From Amycolatopsis taiwanensis DSM 45107 (lineage in GTDB: Bacteria; Actinomycetota; Actinomycetes; Mycobacteriales; Pseudonocardiaceae), in contig NZ_JAFB01000019.1 in the NCBI RefSeq assembly GCF_000519205.1, positions 161,639-225,638 of the forward strand: DNA of 64,000 nucleotides. Reading direction: 5' to 3'. Numbering within the stretch: position 1 is the stretch's first letter; every line of letters starts with the position of its first letter. This document shows positions 48,679 to 59,149 of this stretch, piece after piece. Position numbers and translations under genes: made by a program. Below the pieces are notes generated by a model. That model did not search any database and was not told the DNA's origin. It worked only from the letters and a program-made list of their open reading frames with translations.

Positions 48679-51600
48679 TCAGCTTGCCGTGATGCCGCGG
48701 ATGCCCTTGAGCTCGCCCATGAGCATCGACGTGACCTTGACCGGATAGTCGTAGAGCGCGAAGACCGTCTCCCGCTGCCGGCCGACCAGCTTCAGCCGGA
48801 CCGGGGTGTCTCCCTTGTGGGCCAACAGGGTCTGCTTGAGTTCACCGACCACGCTCTTGTCCAGTTTCTCGGCCGAGCAGTGCAGGATCAGGGGCGGCTC
48901 GTCGTCGCCGTTGCCGATCTCGGACAGGTCCAGCGGAACCAGGCCGCCACCGAAGACCGACATCTTGTCCTCGCGCCAGTTGACCCGGCCCTTGACCAGC
49001 ACCGCGTTGTCCTCCACCAGATCGGTGGCGAACATGGCGTACGCCTTGGGGAAGAACAGCACCTCCAGGGCGGCGTCCATGTCCTCGATGGTGCAGATCG
49101 CCCACGGCTCGCCCTTCTTGTTCACCCGCCGCTCCAGCGAGGTGATCAGCCCGGACACCACCAGCTCGCCTTCCTTCGGCGGGTTGTCCAGGATCGCCGC
49201 GATCGGCCGCGGCGCGTGCTTGCGCAGGATGCGTTCCGCGCCGTCGAGCGGGTGCGCCGAGACGTACAGGCCCAGCATCTCCCGCTCGTAGGCGAGGAGT
49301 TGCTTGCGCGGCCATTCCTCGTCACCGAACTTCAGGTGCGCCAGGGGCGAGGAGGACGCCGCGGTGTCCGGTGTGTCGTCGGCCGAACCGAACAGGTCGA
49401 ACTGGCCCATCGCCTCCTGGCGCTTGAGCGGCACCACGGCTTCCACCGCGTCCTCGTGCACGCCGATCATGGACAGCCGGGTGTGGCCCATCGAGTCGAA
49501 CGCGCCCGCCTTGATCAGCGATTCGAGCACGCGCTTGTTGCAGGCCACCAGTTCCGACTTGTCCAGGAAGTCGGTGAACGAGGAGTACTTGCCCTTCTGC
49601 TCACGCGTCTTGATGACCGACTCGACCACGTTCGCGCCCACGTTGCGCACCGCGCCCATGCCGAACCGGATGGCCTCCCCGACCGCGGCGAAGCGAGGGC
49701 CGGACTCGTTGACGTCCGGCGGCAGCACCTTGACGCCCAGCCGGCGGCACTCCGACAGGTACACCGCCGACTTGTCCTTGTTGTCCCCCACCGAGGTCAG
49801 CAGCGCGGCCATGTACTCGGCGGTGTAGTTGGCCTTCAGGTAGGCCGTCCAGTACCCGACCAGCGCGTAGCCCGCCGCGTGGGACTTGTTGAACGCGTAC
49901 CCGGCGAAGGGCAGGATCGTGTCCCACAGCGCCTTGATGGCCTCGACCGAGAAGCCGTTCTCCTTCATCCCCGCTTCGAAGCCCTCGAACTCCTTCTCGA
50001 GGACCTCCTTCTTCTTCTTGCCCATCGCCCGGCGCAGCACGTCCGCTCGGCCCATCGAGTAGCCGGCGACCTTCTGCGCGATCTGCATGATCTGTTCCTG
50101 GTAGACGATCAGGCCGTAGGTCTCGGACAGGATGTCCTTCAGGGGCTCGGCCAGCTCCGGGTGGATCGGCGTGACCTGTTGCCTGCCGTTCTTCCGGTCG
50201 GCGTAGTTGTTGTGCGTGTTCATCGCCATCGGGCCGGGCCGGTACAGCGCGTTCACCGCGGCGATGTCGGCGAACTCGGTGGGCTGCATCCGGCGCAGGA
50301 GGTCACGCATGGCGCCACCATCGAGCTGGAACACCCCGAGCGTGTCGCCCCGGCCGAGCAGCTTGTAGGTCTCCGGATCGTCGACGCCGAGGGTGTCGAG
50401 GTCGATGTCGACGCCCCGGTTGGCCTTGATGTTCTCGATCGCGTCACCGATGACGGTGAGGTTGCGCAGGCCCAGGAAGTCCATCTTCAACAGGCCGATG
50501 TTCTCGCAGGACGGGTAGTCCCAGCCGGTGATGATCGACCCGTCGTCACGCCGCCACAGCGGGATCGCGTCCATCAGCGGCTCGCTGGACATGATCACCG
50601 CGCAGGCGTGCACGCCCGCGTTGCGGATCAGGCCCTCCAGGCCACGGGCGGTGGTGAAGATCGTGGAGACCTCGTCGTCCGTCTCGACCAGCGAGCGCAC
50701 CTCGGCCGCCTCGCCGTAGCGCTCGTGCTCGGGGTCGACGATGCCGGAGAGCGGGATGTCCTTGGCCATGATCGGCGGCGGCAGCGCCTTGGAGATCTTG
50801 TCCGCGATCGAGTAGCCCGGCTGCCCGAAGTGCACGCGTGCGGCGTCCTTGATCGCCGCCTTCGTCTTGATGGTGCCGAAGGTGATCACCTGGGCGACCT
50901 TGTCGACGCCGTACTTCTCCGTGGCGTAGCGGATCATCTCGCCGCGCCGGCGGTCGTCGAAGTCGATGTCGATGTCGGGCATCGACATGCGCTCGGGGTT
51001 GAGGAACCGCTCGAACAGCAGGCCCAGCGGGATCGGGTCCAGGTTGGTGATGCCCAGCGCGTACGCGACGAGCGCGCCCGCGGCCGAACCACGGCCCGGG
51101 CCCACCCGGATGCCCACGCTGCGGGCGTAGTTGCACAGGTCGGCCACGACGAGGAAGTACGCCGGGAAGCCCTTCTGGGCGATCACGCCGAGCTCCATCT
51201 CGGCACGCTCGACGTATCCGTCGGGGATCCCGTCCGGGAACCGCCACTTGAGTCCCTCCATCACCTCGTGATGGAGCCAGCTCGCCTCGTCGTGCCCGTC
51301 CGGCACCTCGAACCGGGGCATCCGGTCACGGTGCGTGTAGACCTCCTCGTAGGACTCCACGCGCTCGGCGATCAGCAGCGTGGAGTCCGCCGCGCCCGGG
51401 ACCTCGGTGTCCCAGTACTCGCGCATGTCCGCGGCGGACTTCAGGTAGTAGCCGTCACCGTCGAACTTGAACCGGTTCGGGTCGTTGAGCGTCTTGCCCG
51501 ACTGCACGCACAGCAGCGCCGAGTGCGAGTCGGCCTGGTCCTTGGTCACGTAGTGCGAATCGTTGGTGGCCAACGGTTTGAGACCGAGCTGGCGACCGAT

Positions 51601-52242
51601 CTCCAGCAGGCCCTCGCGCACCGACCGCTCGATCGGCAGGCCGTGGTCCATCAGCTCGAGGAAGAAGTTGTCCTGGCCGAAGATGTCCCGGTAGTCCGAC
51701 GCGGCCTGTATCGCCTCGGCGCGCTGGCCCAGCCGCAGCCGCGTCTGCACCTCGCCGGACGGGCACCCGGTGGTCGCGATGATGCCCTCGTGGTGCTCGG
51801 CGACCAGCTCGCGGTCCATCCGGGGCTTGCGGTAGTAGCCCTCCATGCTGGCCAGTGACGACAGCTTGAACAGGTTCCGCAGGCCGGTCGCGGTCTCCGC
51901 CAGCATCGTCATGTGCGTGTACGCACCGCCACCGGAGACGTCGCCGCCCTCACCGAACTCGTCGGCGCCCCGCTGGTTGCTCTGTCCCCAGAACACCGGC
52001 TTCTTGTGGAACCGGCTCTCCGGTGCGATGTAGGCCTCGATGCCGATGATCGGTTTGAGTTCGGCCTTGCGCGCCTGCTGGTAGAACTCGTCGGCGCCGT
52101 ACATGTTCCCGTGGTCGGTCATCCCGACCGCGGGCATCCCCAGCCGCTTCGCTTCCGCGAACAGCGGGGCGATCTTCGCCGCACCGTCAAGCATCGAGTA
52201 CTCGGTGTGCACATGCAGGTGGACGAAAGAATCGTTTGACAC
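48679..52242 (-). CDS. dnaE: DNA polymerase III alpha subunit
   Basis: The 1187-residue replicative polymerase. It has an N-terminal PHP domain ([20 protein letters not shown]), which in actinobacteria carries the proofreading exonuclease. The polymerase active-site motif is [16 protein letters not shown], with [19 protein letters not shown] in the fingers region. An HhH segment, an OB domain ([20 protein letters not shown]) and the C-terminal domain follow. This is the essential DnaE1 type, as it is not the shorter DnaE2 (ImuC). ATG 52242 ([10 protein letters not shown]). It stands alone; tandem repeats follow its stop. Confidence 0.97.
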   Translation of the reverse strand: MSNDSFVHLHVHTEYSMLDGAAKIAPLFAEAKRLGMPAVGMTDHGNMYGADEFYQQARKAELKPIIGIEAYIAPESRFHKKPVFWGQSNQRGADEFGEGGDVSGGGAYTHMTMLAETATGLRNLFKLSSLASMEGYYRKPRMDRELVAEHHEGIIATTGCPSGEVQTRLRLGQRAEAIQAASDYRDIFGQDNFFLELMDHGLPIERSVREGLLEIGRQLGLKPLATNDSHYVTKDQADSHSALLCVQSGKTLNDPNRFKFDGDGYYLKSAADMREYWDTEVPGAADSTLLIAERVESYEEVYTHRDRMPRFEVPDGHDEASWLHHEVMEGLKWRFPDGIPDGYVERAEMELGVIAQKGFPAYFLVVADLCNYARSVGIRVGPGRGSAAGALVAYALGITNLDPIPLGLLFERFLNPERMSMPDIDIDFDDRRRGEMIRYATEKYGVDKVAQVITFGTIKTKAAIKDAARVHFGQPGYSIADKISKALPPPIMAKDIPLSGIVDPEHERYGEAAEVRSLVETDDEVSTIFTTARGLEGLIRNAGVHACAVIMSSEPLMDAIPLWRRDDGSIITGWDYPSCENIGLLKMDFLGLRNLTVIGDAIENIKANRGVDIDLDTLGVDDPETYKLLGRGDTLGVFQLDGGAMRDLLRRMQPTEFADIAAVNALYRPGPMAMNTHNNYADRKNGRQQVTPIHPELAEPLKDILSETYGLIVYQEQIMQIAQKVAGYSMGRADVLRRAMGKKKKEVLEKEFEGFEAGMKENGFSVEAIKALWDTILPFAGYAFNKSHAAGYALVGYWTAYLKANYTAEYMAALLTSVGDNKDKSAVYLSECRRLGVKVLPPDVNESGPRFAAVGEAIRFGMGAVRNVGANVVESVIKTREQKGKYSSFTDFLDKSELVACNKRVLESLIKAGAFDSMGHTRLSMIGVHEDAVEAVVPLKRQEAMGQFDLFGSADDTPDTAASSSPLAHLKFGDEEWPRKQLLAYEREMLGLYVSAHPLDGAERILRKHAPRPIAAILDNPPKEGELVVSGLITSLERRVNKKGEPWAICTIEDMDAALEVLFFPKAYAMFATDLVEDNAVLVKGRVNWREDKMSVFGGGLVPLDLSEIGNGDDEPPLILHCSAEKLDKSVVGELKQTLLAHKGDTPVRLKLVGRQRETVFALYDYPVKVTSMLMGELKGIRGITAS

Positions 52243-52434
52243 CAGCGAAAACCTCCCCGTGAACGGCTACCGCGAGACCGGCGTTCAGCCTAGCCCGGAC
52301 CACCCACGGTTTCGCGGAGGCGTGCCGCGCGGGGCGGGGAGAAGCCGGCCCGGCGTTTTCGCCGCGAATCCACCTTGCTCACATCCTCCGCCGACACGTT
52401 CTGCCGGCGGAGGATCTTCTCTAAGGTCTCGAGT

Positions 52435-53604
52435 ATGCGTGCTGAAGACGTGCAGAGGTTGCGGGCCGAGACGCCGGGCTGCGCAGAAGTGATCCACTTC
52501 AACAACGCGGGCTCGGCGCTGCCGCCTGCCCGGGTCACCGAAACGGTGATCGACCACCTGCGCGCGGAGGCGGCGCGCGGCGGATACGAGGCCGCCGAAG
52601 CCGCCGCCGAACGCGTCGAGGGGGTCTACGCCTCGTTCGCCCGCCTGCTCAACGCCTCCCCCGAAGATATCGCGCTCACCGACAACGCCACTCGCTCATG
52701 GCAGGCGGTCTTCTACGCGCTCCGCCTGGGGCCGGGCGACAAGATCCTCACCTGCCGCGCGGAGTACGCGAGCAACGCCATCGCTTACCTGCAATCCGGC
52801 GCGACCGTCGAGGTGGTCGACGACGACGAAACCGGGCAGTTGGACGTCGCCGATCTCGAACGCCGCATCGACGAGCGGGTCAAGCTGATCTCGATGACGC
52901 ACGTGCCCACGCAGGGCGGGCTGGTCAACCCGGCGGAGCAGGTGGGGGCGGTCGCCGAGCGCGCCGGGATCCCGTTCCTGTTGGACGCATGCCAGTCCAC
53001 CGGGCAGCTCGACCTCGACGTGACCCGGCTGCGGTGCGACGCGATGAGCGGCACCGGCCGCAAGTACCTGCGTGGCCCGCGCGGCACCGGGTTCCTTTAC
53101 GTGCACCCGCGGCTGCGCGCCCGGCTCGAACCGGTGATGCTCGACCTGCGCTCCGCGGTCTGGACCAGTACCGGAGAGTACGAGGTGGCCGAGTCGGCGC
53201 GGCGGTTCGAGGTGTGGGAGCGTAACGTCGCCGCCACGCTCGGACTCGGCGCGGCGGTGGGCTACGCGCTGGAGATCGGGCTCCCCGCGATCGAGGCACG
53301 GGTGTGCGAACTGGCCGCCACGCTACGCGCGATGCTGTCCGGCATCACCGGCGTGCGGGTGCACGACCAGGGCAAACGACAGAGCGGCATCGTCACGTTC
53401 AGCGTCGACGGGATGCCCTCCGCCGAGCTCCGCGCCGAGCTGGCCCGGGCCAGGATCAACACGACGGTCACCGGCCCCACCTCGGCGCAGTACGACTTCA
53501 CCGCCCGGGAGCTGCCGGACCTCCTGCGCGCGTCGGTGCACTACTACAACACCGAGGAGGAGATCCGGGTGCTGGCCGAGGAGGTGGACCGTCTGCGGCC
53601 CTGA
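52435..53604 (+). CDS. Class-V aminotransferase-fold PLP enzyme (cysteine desulfurase/EgtE-like)
   Basis: A 389-residue PLP enzyme of fold type I. It has VIHFNNAGSALPPARVTETV, DIALTDNATRSWQAVFYALR, the cofactor Asp in IPFLLDACQSTGQLDLDV, and the PLP lysine in GTGRKYLRGPRGTGFLYVHP. The nearest known relatives are SufS/IscS-like and ergothioneine EgtE-type proteins, but no egt or suf genes are nearby, so the reaction is open. ATG 52435 is chosen. It is divergent from dnaE1. Confidence 0.85.
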   Translation: MRAEDVQRLRAETPGCAEVIHFNNAGSALPPARVTETVIDHLRAEAARGGYEAAEAAAERVEGVYASFARLLNASPEDIALTDNATRSWQAVFYALRLGPGDKILTCRAEYASNAIAYLQSGATVEVVDDDETGQLDVADLERRIDERVKLISMTHVPTQGGLVNPAEQVGAVAERAGIPFLLDACQSTGQLDLDVTRLRCDAMSGTGRKYLRGPRGTGFLYVHPRLRARLEPVMLDLRSAVWTSTGEYEVAESARRFEVWERNVAATLGLGAAVGYALEIGLPAIEARVCELAATLRAMLSGITGVRVHDQGKRQSGIVTFSVDGMPSAELRAELARARINTTVTGPTSAQYDFTARELPDLLRASVHYYNTEEEIRVLAEEVDRLRP

Positions 53605-53643
53605 GCGTCCCGGCCGGACGGAATTGGCGCTACCGTCTCGTTC

Positions 53644-54108
53644 ATGGTCAAAGAGTTTCGGGTGGTTCCTGCCGTCTACGTCGTGCTTCGCAGGTCCGAC
53701 GCCGGCGAGGAAGTGCTGTTGCAGCTTCGCAGCGGCACCGGCTACATGGACGGGCACTGGGCGATGGCCGCGGCCGGTCACGTCGAATCCGGTGAGTCGG
53801 CCGTCGACGCCGCACGCCGGGAAGCCGCGGAGGAGCTCGACATCGACATCGCCGCCGAAGACCTCGTGCCACTGGCAGTCATGCACCGGACGAAGGGCGA
53901 CCGCAGGGCGGTGAACGAGCGCGTCGACTTCTTCTTCGAATGCCGCACCTGGACCGGCCGGCCCCGGCGCGCCGAGCCGCACAAGGCCGCCGACCTGCAG
54001 TGGTTCCCGCTCGACGCGCTACCGAACCCGACCGTGCCCCACGAGCAGTACGTCCTCGGCCACCTCCACGCCGACACCCTCCCCCGAATCATCACCTACG
54101 GCTTCTGA
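53644..54108 (+). CDS. NUDIX hydrolase
   Basis: A 154-residue NUDIX protein. The Nudix box GHVESGESAVDAARREAAEE (then LDID) fits GX5EX7REUXEEXGU apart from the last position, Asp for Gly. It opens with VVPAVYVVLRRSDAGEEVLL and ends with HLHADTLPRIITYGF. Such enzymes cut nucleoside diphosphates linked to other groups; the substrate is unknown. It follows the aminotransferase by 39 bases on the same strand. Confidence 0.9.
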   Translation: MVKEFRVVPAVYVVLRRSDAGEEVLLQLRSGTGYMDGHWAMAAAGHVESGESAVDAARREAAEELDIDIAAEDLVPLAVMHRTKGDRRAVNERVDFFFECRTWTGRPRRAEPHKAADLQWFPLDALPNPTVPHEQYVLGHLHADTLPRIITYGF

Positions 54109-54171
54109 CTCCGCACCAACCGACGGGTTTTCCGTTGTCGCCTCGGTAAAACGCGGCCTTGAGCACCCCGG

Positions 54172-56469
54172 TCAGGAGGCGATCGGGGCGACCGTGGCGG
54201 GGGTGGTCAGGACGCGGTCACGGGTGAGCTCGCGCACCGGGCCGGTCAGGTCGAAAGAGGCCGAGCAGGGCAGGTCAGCAGAGGACGGGCCGACGAACAC
54301 CTCGACCGTCCCCGGCTCGACGATGCGCCGCAGGTTCAAACCGATGAACGAAGTGCGGTCGGCATGCAGCCCGAACGTCACCCGGGCCCGCTCGCCGGGC
54401 GCCAGTGCCACCCGGACGAACCCGGCCAGTTGCCGCACCGGCCTGGTGACCTGGGCGCACACGTCGTGCAGGTACAGCTGCACGATCTCCTCGCCCGCGC
54501 GGTCGCCGGCGTTGGCCACCTGCACCGAGACCGCCACCTCGCCGTCGGTCGGGATTTCCGGCGCGCTCAGCCGGAGATCCGAATATTCGTAGCGGGTGTA
54601 GGAGATCCCGTGCCCGAACGGGAACAGCGGCGTTGGGTCGAGGTTGCTGATGCCCTCGCTGTTGCCGCCCAGTGGCGGGTGCAGGTAGGTACCCGGTGAG
54701 CCGCCCGCCAGCCGTGGGACCTGCACCGGCAGTTTGCCGGTCGGCATGACCCGGCCGGAGAGCACCCCGGCCAGCGCGCCGCCGCCCTCCTCGCCGGGCA
54801 GGAATGCCTGGACCAGCGCCGCCGCCCGGTCGGCGTGCGCGCCGAGTGCGTAGGGTCGCCCGGACACCACGACCACCACGACCGGGGTCGGCGTGGCCAG
54901 CAGTTCGCTGAGCAGTTCGTCCTGCACGCCGGGCAGGCTCAGGTCGGCGGCGTCGCAGCCTTCGCCGGAGGTGCCCTCGCCGAACATGCCCGCACGGTCG
55001 CCGACCACCGCGACACACAGGTCGGCCTCCTGCGTGGCCGCTACCGCATCGGCGAACCCGGACCGGTCCTCCTCCCCGATCGGGCAACCCTGGTGCGCGA
55101 CGATCTCCGCATCCGGCAGCTCGGCGCGCAGGGCCGCCAGCAGCGACGGCACCGCCACGCCCCGCCCGAGCTCTGGGTACCGCGGCAGCACGTGGTTGGG
55201 GTAGGAGTAACAGCCCAGGAAGGCCAGCGGGTCGTCCGCGCACGGCCCGACCACCGCGATCTTGCCGGCCCCCACCGGGAGCACGCCGGTGTTGGCCAGC
55301 AGCACCACCGATTTCTCCGCCACCTCACGCGCGATCGCCCGGTTGCGCGGCGAATCCAGGTCCACTTCGGACACCTCGGGCACCCAGCCCTCGTCCAGCA
55401 GGCCGAGTTCGGCCTTCTGGCGGAGCAGCCGCCGCACGGAACGGTCCACAACGGACTCGTCGACCTCGCCCGAGCGGACGAGGTCGACGAGTTCCTTGCC
55501 GTAACACAGGGTGTCCGGCAGCTCGACGTCGACACCGGCCGCGAGCGCCAGTGCGCCCGTCTGCCCGACGTCCTCGGCGATGCCATGCATGGTCTTGAGG
55601 AAGGCGATCGACCAGTAGTCCGACACCACCACACCGTCAAAGCCCCACTCGTCCCGCAGGATTCCGGTAAGCAGCCGCTCGTGGGCCGAAGCGGGCACGC
55701 CGTCGAGATCGACGTAGGCGGCCATCACCGAGCGGGCGCCGCCATCCCGGATGGCCATCTCGAACGGCGGCAGAATCACGTCTCCGAGCTCGCGCCAGCC
55801 GATCGACACGGGCGCGTGGTTGCGGGCCGCGCGGGAGGCGGAATAGCCGGCGAAGTGCTTGAGCGTGGCGATGATCCCGGCGTGCTCCAGGCCACGGACG
55901 TAGGCCGAGCCGAGCCTGCCGACCAGGTACGGGTCCTCGCCGAGGGTCTCCTCCACCCGCCCCCAGCGATAGTCGCGCACCACGTCGAGAACCGGCGAAA
56001 GGCCCTGGTGCGCACCGGCCCGGCGCATGTCGTCGCCGATCGCGCCGGCCATCCGCTCCACCAGGCCGGGATCGAAGGTGGCGGCCCACGCCAGCGAGGT
56101 CGGGTAGACCGTCGCGCCGTAGGTGGTGAAGCCGGTGAGGCATTCCTCGTGCACGATCGCGGGGATACCGAGCCGGGTCTGCTCGACGATCTCCCGCTGC
56201 AACGCCACCACTCGCGCGGCGCCGTCGGCCGCGCTCACCGGAGCGGTGCCGAACACCCGCGTGACGTGCCCGATCCCGTTGGCCCGTGCCTGCTCGAACG
56301 GCACGCCGCCGCGGGCGAACACGTCCTGCATCGGGGCGACGTTCCCGTTGAGCTCCTCGTTGCCGGGCCAGGAGCTGCCCAGCTGCGCGATCTTCTCCTC
56401 GAGCGTCATCTCCCCCAGCAGTGCTTCTACGCGCTCATCGAGGGGAAGCGAGCTGTCACGCCAGTTCAC
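54172..56469 (-). CDS. GH3-family glycoside hydrolase, likely beta-xylosidase/beta-glucosidase
   Basis: A 765-residue GH3 enzyme without a signal peptide, so it acts in the cytoplasm on imported sugars. The N-terminal TIM barrel ends in the nucleophile motif DGVVVSDYWSIAF (Asp284). An alpha/beta sandwich (LCVAVVGDRAGMFGEGTSGE, VVVVVSGRPYALG) and a C-terminal fibronectin-type domain (LAPGERARVTFGLHADRTSF) follow. The GTG start at 56469 has AAGGAG five bases upstream. With a sugar importer and xylose isomerase close by, a beta-xylosidase role (BxlA-like) is likely but inferred. A palindromic operator stands just upstream. Confidence 0.92.
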   Translation of the reverse strand: MNWRDSSLPLDERVEALLGEMTLEEKIAQLGSSWPGNEELNGNVAPMQDVFARGGVPFEQARANGIGHVTRVFGTAPVSAADGAARVVALQREIVEQTRLGIPAIVHEECLTGFTTYGATVYPTSLAWAATFDPGLVERMAGAIGDDMRRAGAHQGLSPVLDVVRDYRWGRVEETLGEDPYLVGRLGSAYVRGLEHAGIIATLKHFAGYSASRAARNHAPVSIGWRELGDVILPPFEMAIRDGGARSVMAAYVDLDGVPASAHERLLTGILRDEWGFDGVVVSDYWSIAFLKTMHGIAEDVGQTGALALAAGVDVELPDTLCYGKELVDLVRSGEVDESVVDRSVRRLLRQKAELGLLDEGWVPEVSEVDLDSPRNRAIAREVAEKSVVLLANTGVLPVGAGKIAVVGPCADDPLAFLGCYSYPNHVLPRYPELGRGVAVPSLLAALRAELPDAEIVAHQGCPIGEEDRSGFADAVAATQEADLCVAVVGDRAGMFGEGTSGEGCDAADLSLPGVQDELLSELLATPTPVVVVVVSGRPYALGAHADRAAALVQAFLPGEEGGGALAGVLSGRVMPTGKLPVQVPRLAGGSPGTYLHPPLGGNSEGISNLDPTPLFPFGHGISYTRYEYSDLRLSAPEIPTDGEVAVSVQVANAGDRAGEEIVQLYLHDVCAQVTRPVRQLAGFVRVALAPGERARVTFGLHADRTSFIGLNLRRIVEPGTVEVFVGPSSADLPCSASFDLTGPVRELTRDRVLTTPATVAPIAS

Positions 56470-56490
56470 ATGATCTCCTTCAGAATTCAA

Positions 56491-56502
56491 CGAACGCGTT
56501 CG
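56491..56502. promoter_or_regulatory. LacI-type operator upstream of the GH3 gene
   Basis: CGAACGCGTTCG is a perfect 12-base palindrome with the central CG step and AACGCGTT core usual for LacI-family operators. It lies 22 bases upstream of the GTG start of the GH3 gene, between it and the lacI-type gene. Confidence 0.65.
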
Positions 56503-56564
56503 CGCAGATTTCCCCGGAGGGCGCGCGGCCGTCGCATTTGCCCACCCCGAACGGTTTCGCCGGC

Positions 56565-57599
56565 TCAGCCGCCCCGCACATGCGCCGTGGAACCGCGCAC
56601 CACGAGATTCGTGGCCAGCTCGACATGGTGGGAATCCAGCGTTTCGCCGGCGATGAGGCGGAGCAGCGTCCGCAACGCGACGCGCCCCATGTCTTCGAGG
56701 GGTTGGCGAACCGTGGTGAGCGCCGGTGTCGCCACAGAGGCCATGACCGTGTCGTCGAACCCGACCACGCTGAGCTCTTCGGGCACGCGCAGACCCTGAC
56801 GCCGGATCGCTTCCATCACGCCGAGCGCGGTCGCGTCACTCGCCGCGAACACGGCGGTGGGCGGATCCGGCAGCGCGAGGAGCCTGCTCCCCATCTCCAG
56901 CCCGTCCCGGTAGTGGAACGCGCCGTGCAGCACCAGTTCCGGGTCCGGGCGCACGCTCGCGCTGTCCAGCGCAGCGCGGTAGCCGCCCAGCCTTGCCTGG
57001 CTACACGAAGCCTGCACCGGCCCGCCCGCGAACCCGATCCGCCGGTGCCCCAGCCCAAGCAGGTGCTCGGTGGCGGCGAGCCCGCCCAGCCAGTTGGTGG
57101 CGCCGACGCTGGTGACCTCGACCCGCGGCAGGTTGAGCGGGTCGATCACCACGAGCGCCAGCCCGGCGCGGGCGAACCCCTCGACCTGGGCCAGGCTCAG
57201 CTCGGAGGTGACCACGATCAACCCTTCGCGGCCGCTGCTCTTCAGCCGCTGTGCCCAGGTGTTCTCCGGCGTGAGCGGTCCGCGGTGCTCCGCGTCGGGA
57301 AGCCGGCTCACGACGACGTCCACACCTGCCTCGGCGCCGGCCTCGGTCACCCCGCGCAGCAGCTCCAGGGAGTACGGGCTGACCAGGTCGTCGAACACCA
57401 AGTCCACGACCCGGGCCGGGGCGACCACCCGGCGCCCCATCTGGGGCACGTAGCCGAACTCGCGGAGCACCTTCTCCACGCGTGCCCTGGTCTCGGCGGA
57501 GACGTCGCCGCGTCCGTTGAGCACCTTGGATGCGGTCGGCAGGGAAACCCCGGCGGCGTCGGCCACCATGGCGAGCGTCGGCCGCTTGCCAGCAGCCAC
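56565..57599 (-). CDS. LacI-family transcriptional regulator
   Basis: A 344-residue regulator. The N-terminal helix-turn-helix reads LAMVADAAGVSLPTASKVLN, followed by GRGDVSAETRARVEKVLREF. A periplasmic-binding-type sugar domain follows (VDLVFDDLVSPYSLELLRGV, RRIGFAGGPVQASCSQARLG, ELSVVGFDDTVMASVATPAL). GTG 57599 has GGAGG five bases upstream, which decides the start over longer forms. It is divergent from the ABC genes and lies upstream of GH3, so it probably represses both. It resembles BxlR-type regulators of xylobiose use in Streptomyces. Confidence 0.93.
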   Translation of the reverse strand: MAAGKRPTLAMVADAAGVSLPTASKVLNGRGDVSAETRARVEKVLREFGYVPQMGRRVVAPARVVDLVFDDLVSPYSLELLRGVTEAGAEAGVDVVVSRLPDAEHRGPLTPENTWAQRLKSSGREGLIVVTSELSLAQVEGFARAGLALVVIDPLNLPRVEVTSVGATNWLGGLAATEHLLGLGHRRIGFAGGPVQASCSQARLGGYRAALDSASVRPDPELVLHGAFHYRDGLEMGSRLLALPDPPTAVFAASDATALGVMEAIRRQGLRVPEELSVVGFDDTVMASVATPALTTVRQPLEDMGRVALRTLLRLIAGETLDSHHVELATNLVVRGSTAHVRGG

Positions 57600-57665
57600 G
57601 GCAACCTCCAACAGTGTCGGTCCAAGACTTTCTCCGCGCCCGGGCCACCGGCCGCGCATCTATCG

Positions 57666-57769
57666 GAAAATTTTCGAGTCACTGTAGCCGGTATTTCGAT
57701 TCACAGATAGCCCTTGACGGACGATTGTCGCCGGTTTACTTTCCGACTATTGCCAAACCATTTTCGAAA
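57666..57769 (+). promoter_or_regulatory. Control region of the sugar ABC operon
   Basis: A TTGACG (57714-57719) and a TACTTT (57737-57742), 17 bases apart, make a plausible promoter for the binding-protein gene. GAAAATTTTC (57666-57675) and TTTCGAAA (57762-57769, within TTTTCGAAAG) are palindromes on either side of it. They share a GAAAA/TTTTCGA word and could be sites for the LacI regulator. The region is also richer in A/T than its surroundings. Confidence 0.5.
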
Positions 57770-57796
57770 GTTTTCGACCTTCAATGGAGAAGGCAG

Positions 57797-59086
57797 ATGA
57801 TGACACTGGGCAAGCAGCGCACGGCTCTCGCGGCGGCCGGGCTGGCCGCTCTCCTCACCTTCACCACGGCGTGCGGTTCCAGCGGCCCCGGCGCCGCCAA
57901 CGGAGTTACGGCGTGGGCGCTCACCGGCGGGGACGAGCAGACCTTCCGCGCCTCCTTCCAGGCCGACAAGGTCCAGGGCGAGTTCTACGGCAACGACGCC
58001 TACAAGCAGAAGATCCGCTCGGCCATCGGCGCAGACCAGGCGCCCACGCTGGTCTTCAGCTGGGGCAACGGCGGGATGCTCAGGTCCTGGGTGGACGCCG
58101 GCAAGATCTACGACCTCTCCGCCGACGTGCAGGCCAACCCCGCCATGACCGACCGCTACCTGCCCTCGGTGCTGAAGGCCGGGCAGATCGACGGCAAGAC
58201 CTACGCGTTGCCGAACAACAGCATCCAGCCGGTGATGTTGTTCTACAACAAGGACCTGTTCGCCCAGGTCGGTGCGCAGCCACCCCGGACCTGGGACGAG
58301 TTGATGGCGCTGGTGCCGAAGTTCAACGCGGCCGGGATCGCGCCGCTGTCCATCGGTGGCCAGAGCAAGTGGCCGCAGCTGATGTGGGAGGAGTACCTGG
58401 TCGACCGGATCGGCGGCCCGGAGGTGTTCAACGCCATCGCCGCGAACAAGCCCGGCGCCTGGTCCGACCCGGCCGTCACCCGCGCCAACCAGATGATCCA
58501 GCAACTGGTAGACGCGAACGGCTTCGTCAAGGGCTTCAACTCGATCGCCACGGACAGCAACGCGGACACCGCCCTGCTGTTCACCGGAAAGGCGGCGATG
58601 TACCTGATGGGTTCCTGGGCCTTCCCGACCGTCAAGCAGGCCGACCCCCAGTTCGCCGCGAACAAGCTCGGCTACACCACGTTCCCGACGGTCTCGGGCG
58701 GCGTCGGTGATCCCAAGGACATCGTGGGCAACCCGGCCAACTTCTGGTCTATCGCGGCGCATGCCGGCGACGAGCAGAAGAAGGCGGCCGTGCAGTATCT
58801 CAAGGACGGCCTGATGAACAACTCCTATGTGGACAGTCTGCTCGCGTCCGGTTCGGTGCCGCCGGTCAACGGCATTCAAGACAAGCTCGCCAAGGCCCCG
58901 GACCCGGACTATCTGACCTACGTCTACAACCTCGCGGCTGGCGCGCCGAACTTCCAGATGTCCTGGGACCAGGCGCTGTCCACGGGGCAGGCCGATGCCC
59001 TGCTCACCAATCTCGACCAGCTCTTCGGCAAGCAGATCACGCCCGAGCAGTTCGCCGCGAACATGAACGCCACGATCGGGAAATGA
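57797..59086 (+). CDS. Sugar ABC transporter substrate-binding lipoprotein
   Basis: A 429-residue extracytoplasmic sugar-binding protein (family 1). The lipoprotein signal is LAAAGLAALLTFTTAC (lipobox TTAC). Family marks include APTLVFSWGNGGMLRSWVDA, GKTYALPNNSIQPVMLFYNK and FTGKAAMYLMGSWAFPTVKQ. ATG 57797 is followed at once by another ATG; GGAGAAGG lies upstream. Between TFRASFQ and DKVQGEFYGND the usual run of 8-10 residues (W..AHP) seems to be missing. It is the BxlE-like first gene of the importer. No ATPase gene is in the locus, so a shared MsiK-type ATPase would be needed. Confidence 0.93.
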   Translation: MMTLGKQRTALAAAGLAALLTFTTACGSSGPGAANGVTAWALTGGDEQTFRASFQADKVQGEFYGNDAYKQKIRSAIGADQAPTLVFSWGNGGMLRSWVDAGKIYDLSADVQANPAMTDRYLPSVLKAGQIDGKTYALPNNSIQPVMLFYNKDLFAQVGAQPPRTWDELMALVPKFNAAGIAPLSIGGQSKWPQLMWEEYLVDRIGGPEVFNAIAANKPGAWSDPAVTRANQMIQQLVDANGFVKGFNSIATDSNADTALLFTGKAAMYLMGSWAFPTVKQADPQFAANKLGYTTFPTVSGGVGDPKDIVGNPANFWSIAAHAGDEQKKAAVQYLKDGLMNNSYVDSLLASGSVPPVNGIQDKLAKAPDPDYLTYVYNLAAGAPNFQMSWDQALSTGQADALLTNLDQLFGKQITPEQFAANMNATIGK

Positions 59087-59149
59087 GTCCCACATGAGCA
59101 GCGCTTTGTTTGCTCATAGAGCGCGCGCCGGACTCGCGAAGGAACCCAC

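Noticed and set aside
48502..51858. Very long plus-strand open frame (1118 codons) opposite dnaE1
   Set aside because: It is antisense to the plain DNA polymerase III alpha gene, is rich in His/Arg/Gln/Val as expected for a reversed high-GC frame, and has no recognisable domain.
57701..59095. Minus-strand open frame of 464 codons opposite the binding-protein gene
   Set aside because: Shadow of the ABC binding-protein gene, with no start signal and no motif.
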